Positions 1 through 4,282 of a DNA stretch of 5,729 bases are shown here, piece by piece (the first letter of the stretch is position 1; each line of letters begins with the position of its first letter). Both the position numbers and the translations under genes were made by a program. Under the pieces are notes generated by a model, which was given only the letters and a program-made list of their open reading frames with translations, searched no databases and had not been told where the DNA came from. The stretch comes from an uncultured Bacteroidales bacterium. Its GTDB lineage: Bacteria > Bacteroidota > Bacteroidia > Bacteroidales > UBA932. The stretch spans positions 1 to 5,729 of the forward strand of contig CAMOIZ010000071.1 of the NCBI GenBank assembly GCA_946616385.1, given 5' to 3'.

Positions 1-518
1 GTCTTGACGACGTCGAGCACGTTCTGCATCAACTTGGTGGAAACCACCACCTTATTGCGTTTGCGCGTGCAGGCCACGGCCATTCTGAGGGCCTCTGCTG
101 CGGCTGAAGGGCCGTCGTACATGGATGCGTTGGAAACATCCATTCCGGTAAGACGGCAGACCATGCTCTGCCATTCGAAGATATATCGCAGGGTTCCCTG
201 CGAGATCTCGCACTGGTAAGGCGTATAAGCTGTCAGGAACTCGGACCGGGATGTGATATAGGGGATCACAGAAGGCACATAATGATCGTATGCACCCTGC
301 CCGACGAATACTTTCAACTGAGTATTCTTCTTGCCGAGTTTCTCGAAGAAATCACGAACTTCCTGCTCGCTGAGGGCATCGGGAAGATCGTATTCCTTAT
401 CATAGACGAAATCCGCGGGTACGTCGGAGTAAAGATCGTCCAGGGAACGGACGCCAATCCTCTCCAGCATCACGCGGATATCTTCGTCTGTATGAGGGAA
501 ATAAGCGAATCCTGCCAT
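1..518 (-). CDS. gcvPA: Glycine dehydrogenase (decarboxylating) subunit 1, GcvPA, N-terminal part cut by window edge
   Basis: This is the alpha subunit of the split glycine cleavage P protein, which with subunit 2 decarboxylates glycine and passes the aminomethyl group to lipoyl-GcvH. Only 172 complete codons are visible; the family is usually about 440-450 residues, so more than half lies past the left edge. Reading leftward from ATG at 516-518, the protein opens with MAGFAYFPHTDEDIRVML and a SLDDLYSDVP stretch, the classic GcvPA N-terminus. It continues with GAYDHYVPSVIP (residues 76-87), FLTAYTPYQCEISQG (94-108) and MYDGPSAAAEA (133-143), all hallmark P-protein motifs. In split enzymes the PLP lysine is on subunit 2, so its absence here is expected. 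The start lies 1 nt after the gcvH stop, so translation is probably coupled. A fused full-length P protein would also begin with related sequence, but this N-terminus fits the split form better. Confidence 0.95.
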   Translation of the reverse strand, partial: MAGFAYFPHTDEDIRVMLERIGVRSLDDLYSDVPADFVYDKEYDLPDALSEQEVRDFFEKLGKKNTQLKVFVGQGAYDHYVPSVIPYITSRSEFLTAYTPYQCEISQGTLRYIFEWQSMVCRLTGMDVSNASMYDGPSAAAEALRMAVACTRKRNKVVVSTKLMQNVLDVVK

Positions 519-519
519 A

Positions 520-897
520 TTACTTGGCAATTTCTTCGTAAGCAGCTGCGGTAAGCAGGGAATCCAGTTCGGAACTGTCGCTCATTTTAACCTTGATGAT
601 CCAGGCTCCGTAAGGATCCTCGTTGATCAGTTCGGGTTTGTCTTCAAGTTCTTCGTTCACTGCGACTACCTCACCGCTGACCGGAGAATAGAGTTCGCTC
701 GATGCCTTCACGCTTTCGAGGGCGCCGAAATCCTCTTCTTTGGTAACAGTGTCACCTTCCGAGGGAACATCAACGTATGTGATGTCACCCATTTCTTCCT
801 GCGCGAAATCGCTGACGCCGATGATGGCGATGTTTCCGTCTACCTTGACCCATTCATGGGATTCACTGTAAAGGAGATCTTCTAAAATCTTGCTCAT
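520..897 (-). CDS. gcvH: Glycine cleavage system H protein (lipoyl carrier)
   Basis: GcvH is the small lipoylated carrier that takes the aminomethyl group from the P protein to GcvT and is reoxidised by dihydrolipoamide dehydrogenase. The 125-residue length is normal for the family. The lipoyl-domain motif ALESVKASSELYSPVSGEV (residues 59-77) places the lipoyl lysine at K64. The N-terminal SESHEWVKVDGN and GVSDFAQEEMGDI stretches and the central INEDPYGAWIIKVK stretch are also typical. The start ATG (895-897) overlaps the gcvT stop TGA (894-896) in an ATGA arrangement, and the TAA stop is 1 nt before gcvPA. The three genes are therefore almost certainly one transcript. No Shine-Dalgarno sequence is obvious before the start; re-initiation by ribosomes finishing gcvT is likely. 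Confidence 0.98.
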   Translation of the reverse strand: MSKILEDLLYSESHEWVKVDGNIAIIGVSDFAQEEMGDITYVDVPSEGDTVTKEEDFGALESVKASSELYSPVSGEVVAVNEELEDKPELINEDPYGAWIIKVKMSDSSELDSLLTAAAYEEIAK

Positions 898-1994
898 TTC
901 TTATAATTTGTCTGGTAAAATCTTTTCTTGACTGTCGTTCCGGGGAACACCTTGTGGCGGATCTGGATGTTGACCGCAGTGCCGAGAGGGGCGAATGCGG
1001 AATCGACGAGAGCGAAACAAATGCTCTTGTCGAGTGAAATGGAGTGATAGCCTGTGGTGACCACGCCGATCTGGGTACCGTCGTCGGTGACCACAGGATA
1101 TCCCGCACGAGGAATGGCCTTGTCGGCTATCTCGATGCCGACAAGCTTGCGCGCGACTCCTTCCGCCTTCTGTTTCACGAGGGCATCCTTACCTATAAAC
1201 TCTTCCTTGTCGAGTTTGCAGAACATGGAGAGTCCGGCCATCACCGGAGAGATCTCCGCGCTGAGTTCGTCGCCATAGAGAGGAAGTCCGGCCTCGAAGC
1301 GCAGGGTGTCGCGGCAACCAAGTCCGCAAGGAACCACTCCAGCTGCGAGGAATGTCCTCCAGAGGTCAACGATGGCCTCGGGAGTAGCATAAATCTCGAA
1401 ACCGTCTTCTCCGGTATACCCGGTACGGCTGATGATTGCGCGTTTGCCATAAAGCTCGAAATCGGCGAAATGATAGAATGAAAGGCCTGAAAGGTCCATT
1501 CCCAGGACTTTGCCCACTATCTGCTCTGATGCAGGGCCCTGGACTGCAACCTGACCCCAGTTGTCGGAATCGTTGAGAATGCCGACTTCGAATCCTTCCG
1601 CATTGCGGAGCATCCACTCATAATCTTTGTCGATATTGGCAGCGTTCACCACGAGCAGATAAGCGTCGGGGGCGAATTCCTTGTACACAAGGAGATCGTC
1701 GACCGTACCTCCGTCGGGATAAAGCATCATCCCGTAAAGGATCTGCCCGGGAACGAGCGTGCGCACGTCGTTCGTAAAAATATGGTTTACGAACTCGGTG
1801 GCCTGAGGGCCGTTCACGAATATTTCTCCCATGTGCGAAACGTCGAATATGCCGGCGGCATTACGGACGGCATTATGCTCCGCAGTGATGGAACTGTATT
1901 GAATTGGCATGTCGAAGCCTGCAAAAGGGCTCATTTTTGCTCCGAGGGCGACGTGCTCGCCGTGAAGACAGGTGGTTTTTAATTGGTTATCCAT
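894..1994 (-). CDS. gcvT: Aminomethyltransferase, glycine cleavage system T protein
   Basis: GcvT transfers the methylene group from aminomethyl-lipoyl-GcvH to tetrahydrofolate, giving 5,10-methylene-THF and releasing ammonia. I chose the ATG at 1992-1994, which gives 366 residues beginning MDNQLKTTCLHGEHVALGAK and is normal for the family. A start 7 codons upstream (2015) adds MLNWWSI, which does not resemble family N-termini and would lie upstream of the proposed -7 box. Visible signatures are MSPFAGFDMPIQYSS (21-35), FDVSHMGE (50-57), the YPDGGTVDDLLVYK segment (92-105) whose D99/D100 pair contains the catalytic aspartate, SRTGYTGEDGFEIY (189-202), GLGCRDTLRFEAGLPLYG (224-241) and the C-terminal GTTVKKRFY. 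It is the first gene of the gcv operon and overlaps gcvH by 4 nt. No glycine riboswitch fits in the 57 bp upstream. Confidence 0.98.
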   Translation of the reverse strand: MDNQLKTTCLHGEHVALGAKMSPFAGFDMPIQYSSITAEHNAVRNAAGIFDVSHMGEIFVNGPQATEFVNHIFTNDVRTLVPGQILYGMMLYPDGGTVDDLLVYKEFAPDAYLLVVNAANIDKDYEWMLRNAEGFEVGILNDSDNWGQVAVQGPASEQIVGKVLGMDLSGLSFYHFADFELYGKRAIISRTGYTGEDGFEIYATPEAIVDLWRTFLAAGVVPCGLGCRDTLRFEAGLPLYGDELSAEISPVMAGLSMFCKLDKEEFIGKDALVKQKAEGVARKLVGIEIADKAIPRAGYPVVTDDGTQIGVVTTGYHSISLDKSICFALVDSAFAPLGTAVNIQIRHKVFPGTTVKKRFYQTNYKK

Positions 1995-2003
1995 AATTGA
2001 CCA

Positions 2004-2035
2004 CCAATTTAGCACATTTATGCGAGGAAAGCAAA
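2004..2035 (-). promoter_or_regulatory. Candidate promoter of the gcvTH-PA operon
   Basis: Reading leftward there is TTTG (2032-2035), a 20-nt spacer, and TAAATTGG (2004-2011). The Bacteroidota primary-sigma consensus is TTTG, about 19-21 nt, then TAnnTTTG, so the -33 box and spacing match while the -7 box is imperfect. Transcription would start only a few nucleotides before the gcvT ATG at 1994, giving a very short leader. The -33 box lies inside the T-rich tail of the preceding terminator. This is inferred from sequence pattern alone. Confidence 0.45.
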
Positions 2036-2060
2036 GAAAAACGCCGAAATATTATCGGCG
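2033..2060 (-). terminator. Intrinsic terminator of the 155-aa gene
   Basis: A perfect 6-bp stem, CGCCGA (2055-2060 read leftward) with TCGGCG (2042-2047), encloses a 7-nt loop. On the minus strand it is followed by TTTTTCTTT, the expected form of a rho-independent terminator. The TAA stop codon of the 155-residue gene (2052-2054) lies in the loop, so the hairpin covers the very end of the coding region. The stem is short but GC-rich. It separates this gene from gcvT, 57 bp downstream. Confidence 0.7.
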
Positions 2061-2519
2061 CAGCAATTCGAGATCTTTTTTCAGAATGAGTTTGGGATCC
2101 ATCATGGCAACTTTCTGAAAAAGTTGAATCTGACGTCCGAGACTGAGGTAGACTTTGTCTTCATGTCCGCCCTTGCGCCACCACTTGTAAAAACCGAGAG
2201 GATCGTTCTCGAAGGGGATGCTGGCAACTATGCCGGTGCTGTAACCCGGGTAATCGATCACAAGTTTGAGTCCGACGAAACGTTTGTAATAATCAGGGTC
2301 GGCTTTTCTCAGTTTGCTTTCCAGAGGGCGCAGAACCTCCATTTCGTCGACCTTCAGCACCTTTTCCTTGACGATCATCTTATGAATGCGGATGGGATCG
2401 ACGGCGATCCAATACCCCATTTTGAGAGTCTTGGCTCCTTCCTCGGTGTCGAGCGTGAGCTCGTCCATCGAGAAATAGACCTTTTCAGGATCCAGAGGAA
2501 AAAGAGGTTCAGAAGCCAT
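2052..2519 (-). CDS. Unrecognised 155-residue soluble protein
   Basis: I do not recognise a family. The ORF is probably real: it fills the space between a consensus -7 box and a terminator, uses codons like its neighbours, and has no competing ORF of similar quality. The protein has no signal peptide, no membrane helix and no cysteine, and is rich in charged residues, with a lysine-rich second half. Recognisable pieces are LDPEKVYFSMDELTLDTEEG (9-28), then a K/E/V-rich stretch IVKEKVLKVDEMEVLRPLE (49-67), DPDYYKRFVG (75-84), PFENDPLGFYKWWRKGG (102-118) and a C-terminal DPKLILKKDLELLRR. It reads as a compact cytoplasmic alpha/beta protein. The ATG at 2517-2519 is the natural start, about 20 nt downstream of the -7 box. 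It is divergent from the arginase-like gene and shares its promoter region, which suggests but does not prove a shared role. Confidence 0.8.
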   Translation of the reverse strand: MASEPLFPLDPEKVYFSMDELTLDTEEGAKTLKMGYWIAVDPIRIHKMIVKEKVLKVDEMEVLRPLESKLRKADPDYYKRFVGLKLVIDYPGYSTGIVASIPFENDPLGFYKWWRKGGHEDKVYLSLGRQIQLFQKVAMMDPKLILKKDLELLRR

Positions 2520-2539
2520 AAAACTAAAACTGAATGCAG

Positions 2540-2571
2540 CAAAATTAGGTTTTTTTTTTGATTTTTCCTAA
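2540..2571 (-). promoter_or_regulatory. Leftward promoter of the 155-aa gene
   Basis: On the minus strand TAATTTTG (2540-2547) matches TAnnTTTG exactly. Twenty nucleotides upstream is TTAG (2568-2571), three of four bases of the -33 TTTG. The leader to the ATG at 2519 would be roughly 15 nt. This -7 box is one arm of an inverted repeat shared with the divergent promoter. Confidence 0.6.
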
Positions 2572-2576
2572 TTTTG
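2545..2576 (+). promoter_or_regulatory. Rightward promoter of the arginase-like gene
   Basis: TAATTTTG (2569-2576) matches TAnnTTTG exactly, with TTAG (2545-2548) as a 3-of-4 -33 box and a 20-nt spacer. The ATG at 2583 is only 6 nt past the -7 box, so the message would be leaderless or nearly so from that start. Alternatively translation begins at the in-frame ATG at 2604. Each promoter's -33 box falls in the other's -7 box, so the two cannot easily be occupied together. Confidence 0.6.
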
Positions 2577-2582
2577 AATGCT

Positions 2583-3185
2583 ATGGAATCGCTTTTGGTG
2601 TGTATGAGCAGCCTTTTTTCCGACGAAGGATGGTCGCCGGAAAAGGCGGTAGTATGCGATTATCAAAATCTGGAAGGGACAGTCTGCTATTGCGATCCTG
2701 AATCGGAGAGGATTCTTGAAGAATCGTTCAAATCGCTGCCTGTCAATGCCTTACACTGGATCGACGGCGGAGACTTCCACTATTTGAGCGACATCTGGAT
2801 GCGCCGGATTGCAGAGCCGTTCAGCCTCATGCTGATAGACAACCACCCGGATGATCAGGAACCCGCCTTCGGAGGCGGAATTCTTTCCTGTGGCAGCTGG
2901 GTGGCGCACGCCAAGAAAACCAATCCCATGCTCACGGAAGGATCGGACCTGGTCTACCTAAGCATAGACCTCGACTATCTGTCGCCCGATTACGCCAGGA
3001 CAAACTGGAACCAGGGAAGCGCCACCCTCCCACAGCTTCTTGAATCGCTGGATGCATCCCTGCGTGGAAAAAGACTTGCCGGCGTGGATATATGCGGAGG
3101 CATAACCGCTGCACAAGGGGGCACGGATGCCGATTTCGAAATCAACAAAGCGACAAGGAACACTCTCCTAGAGTATTTTGGCTAA
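2583..3185 (+). CDS. Short arginase/ureohydrolase-fold protein, possibly UPF0489/peptide-arginase-like
   Basis: This 200-residue protein has the metal-binding layout of the arginase superfamily of dimanganese hydrolases. GGDFHYLS (62-69) corresponds to GGDH and supplies H66. LIDNHPD (84-90) corresponds to DAHxD and supplies D86, H88 and D90. YLSIDLDYLSPD (125-136) corresponds to SxDxD and supplies D129 and D131. All six usual ligands are therefore present. The protein is much shorter than arginase or agmatinase (about 300). The late VDIxE motif is VDICGG here (168-173), so the glutamate that holds the guanidinium group is missing and the substrate is uncertain. No signal peptide is evident, so it is probably cytoplasmic. 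The start is uncertain: ATG 2583 is preferred, ATG 2604 (193 aa) is possible, and TTG 2574 would overlap the -7 box. Its 3' end overlaps the convergent LytTR gene by 18 nt. The fold assignment is fairly secure; the activity is not. Confidence 0.8.
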   Translation: MESLLVCMSSLFSDEGWSPEKAVVCDYQNLEGTVCYCDPESERILEESFKSLPVNALHWIDGGDFHYLSDIWMRRIAEPFSLMLIDNHPDDQEPAFGGGILSCGSWVAHAKKTNPMLTEGSDLVYLSIDLDYLSPDYARTNWNQGSATLPQLLESLDASLRGKRLAGVDICGGITAAQGGTDADFEINKATRNTLLEYFG

Positions 3186-3986
3186 AGCGTCGTAATACTT
3201 TTTGGATACGGGGATGCTCTGCAGGCCGGGGACATCCAGTTCGGCATACACCAGACCCCCGGTTTCCTTGCGGAGAACGGTGACGTGAGCGGGATTGATG
3301 TAGAAAGAACGCTGGCAGCGGATAAAATTATAGCGCCCTGCTATTTCCTCAAGCGAAGTCATGGTAGCCCTCAGTTCAAATGTCTTTAGCTTATCGCCCT
3401 CCGTATAATAAATATTGACATAGTTCTCCTGCGCCTCTATGTAAAGAACGGCAGAAGACGCAATTATAAGTTTCGGACGCTGATAGATATCCAGGAAACG
3501 CACCAGTGAACTGTCCTCTGCATCCTTGTTCTCCAGCGCTCTCGCCCTCTCCCGGTGAGCACCGATGTCAAACGACAAGGTAAGGATAGAATAAGGGAAA
3601 ATGAAAATGAGATATGCCGATCCCACGCAAGACAGCAGAGTCGAGAAGAAGGTGGAATTGTCCTTATCCATCAGATGAAGGTAAAGCGAAGCAAAGATGC
3701 TCGCGACAAGCACCTCTCCCATGCACCAGATTATATAATGAGCCCAGGTAAAGTGCGGCACGTTTCTGAGAAAGTGAAAAGCGACGCGCAAGCCTGAGAT
3801 TACCACAAGTGAGATGCAGAAGGTGAGCGCAAGGTTCATGGCATACAGCCCTCTTCCCATATCCAGGAAAGGACGCGCTCCCAGCGGCTCGTACAGGAGG
3901 ACAAAAACGAAATAAAAAACCGGGCAGACCGTCATGTAAAGAATCGTGGGCCCCCATCTGAAGAAGTTATTCGGTAAACTATGCAT
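3168..3986 (-). CDS. Membrane-anchored LytTR-family transcriptional regulator
   Basis: The 272-residue protein has an N-terminal membrane part and a C-terminal DNA-binding domain. Four hydrophobic segments are visible at about 13-33, 48-71, 83-106 and 113-138, followed by a charged linker (142-170). Residues 171-272 form a LytTR domain, recognised by VLYIEAQENYVNIYY (180-194), LRATMTSLEE (205-214) and FIRCQRSFYINPAHV (221-235), which closely follows the family's F-R-x-H/Q-R-S-[FY]-x-[IV]-N pattern. There is no receiver domain and no histidine kinase beside it, so the membrane segment probably senses a signal directly. LytTR proteins usually bind direct repeats, and the upstream region has a GTCAC repeat cluster that could be an autoregulatory site. 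The start is ATG 3984-3986; the TAG stop lies inside the 3' end of the convergent arginase-like gene. The signal and target genes cannot be read from the sequence. Confidence 0.92.
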   Translation of the reverse strand: MHSLPNNFFRWGPTILYMTVCPVFYFVFVLLYEPLGARPFLDMGRGLYAMNLALTFCISLVVISGLRVAFHFLRNVPHFTWAHYIIWCMGEVLVASIFASLYLHLMDKDNSTFFSTLLSCVGSAYLIFIFPYSILTLSFDIGAHRERARALENKDAEDSSLVRFLDIYQRPKLIIASSAVLYIEAQENYVNIYYTEGDKLKTFELRATMTSLEEIAGRYNFIRCQRSFYINPAHVTVLRKETGGLVYAELDVPGLQSIPVSKKYYDALAKIL

Positions 3987-3990
3987 TTTC

Positions 3991-4118
3991 CGTCACAAAA
4001 TTATCAGTGACAAAGTTACAAAATAATTCAATTTCGTCACTATATTTAATTTTTAATCTACAAATCGCCAATTTCGTCACATTCAATCGTCACCAGTCAA
4101 CTTTTGTTTACCGTTCAC
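3991..4118. repeat. GTCAC repeat cluster in the LytTR upstream region
   Basis: The AT-rich gap before the LytTR gene holds CGTCAC at 3991-3996, 4035-4040, 4075-4080 and 4088-4093, the inverse GTGAC at 4007-4011, and a near-copy CGTTCAC at 4112-4118. Two of them extend to an identical 12-mer, CAATTTCGTCAC (4029-4040 and 4069-4080), exactly 40 bp apart, close to four helical turns. This is a plausible set of binding sites for the LytTR protein or another regulator; the binding protein is inferred only from position. Confidence 0.6.
3996..4018 (-). promoter_or_regulatory. Two candidate -7 boxes upstream of the LytTR gene
   Basis: On the minus strand TAACTTTG (4011-4018) and TAATTTTG (3996-4003) both match TAnnTTTG exactly, 15 nt apart. 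Neither has a convincing TTTG at 19-21 nt upstream. The nearer box would give a near-leaderless message, the farther one a leader of about 20 nt. GTCAC (3992-3996) and GTGAC (4007-4011) flank the nearer box as an inverted pair, which would suit repression by a bound protein. Confidence 0.5.
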
Positions 4119-4223
4119 GAAAAATGCCTCATATTTGCAATGCAAAAGAAAAGAAAGCACAAAGTAACATTGTTGTTATACGGCAAATACCGCTATTTAC
4201 ACCTAAACTTAAGTGATTATATC

Positions 4224-4263
4224 AAAAATCGAAAGCCCGCCGCTGTGACAGCGACGGGCTTTC
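4224..4263 (-). terminator. Intrinsic terminator downstream of trpB
   Basis: GAAAGCCCG (4231-4239) pairs with CGGGCTTTC (4255-4263). After one C-A mismatch the stem continues with CGCTG (4241-4245) and CAGCG (4249-4253), closing on a 3-nt loop. On the minus strand the stem is followed by GATTTTTGAT, giving a T-rich tail at 4224-4228. It lies 19 bp after the trpB TAG stop and separates trpB from the LytTR gene. On the plus strand the tail is CAAAATATATA, a weaker terminator. Confidence 0.85.
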
Positions 4264-4282
4264 AAAATATATATGCTACTAA

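Larger units (their letters stand above)
2540..2576. repeat. Perfect 10-bp inverted repeat in the divergent promoter region
   Basis: CAAAATTAGG (2540-2549) and CCTAATTTTG (2567-2576) are exact inverted copies separated by 17 bp that include a run of ten T (2550-2559). Each arm contains a consensus -7 box facing outward. This could be an operator for a dimeric regulator, or two copies of the same promoter core placed back to back. The stem is AT-rich, the loop is long and no T-tract follows it on either strand, so it is a poor transcription terminator. Confidence 0.85.
3987..4282. other. 296-bp AT-rich intergenic region between LytTR gene and trpB
   Basis: Next to the LytTR gene it contains the -7 boxes and GTCAC repeats; next to trpB it contains the trpB terminator. 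The middle part (about 4119-4223) has no structure I can name apart from a weak rightward promoter-like box, CATATTTG (4130-4137). Short rightward ORFs here look like chance: one runs antisense into trpB and none has a recognisable domain. Confidence 0.7.

Noticed and set aside
282..554. Plus-strand 90-aa ORF at the left edge
   Set aside because: It overlaps gcvPA and the gcvH end on the opposite strand, and the gcvPA translation is unmistakable.
1044..1481. Plus-strand 145-aa ORF opposite gcvT
   Set aside because: It lies entirely antisense to a clear gcvT, has no recognisable domain and is explained by codon bias of the real gene.
1995..2051. Glycine riboswitch before gcvT
   Set aside because: The gap to the upstream stop codon is only 57 bp and is taken up by a terminator and promoter; there is no room for the aptamer.
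2124..2561. Plus-strand 145-aa ORF opposite the 155-aa gene
   Set aside because: This was the only serious competitor for the region. It would run through the divergent promoter and inverted repeat, has no promoter of its own, and ends in a run encoded by poly-T. The minus-strand ORF fits the promoter and terminator better.
2540..2576. Inverted repeat with ten T read as an intrinsic terminator
   Set aside because: The T-run is in the loop rather than after the stem, the stem is AT-rich, and it lies at the 5' ends of two divergent genes.
3991..4118. CRISPR array
   Set aside because: The repeated unit is only 5-12 bp, the spacing is irregular and no cas gene is present; an operator array fits better.
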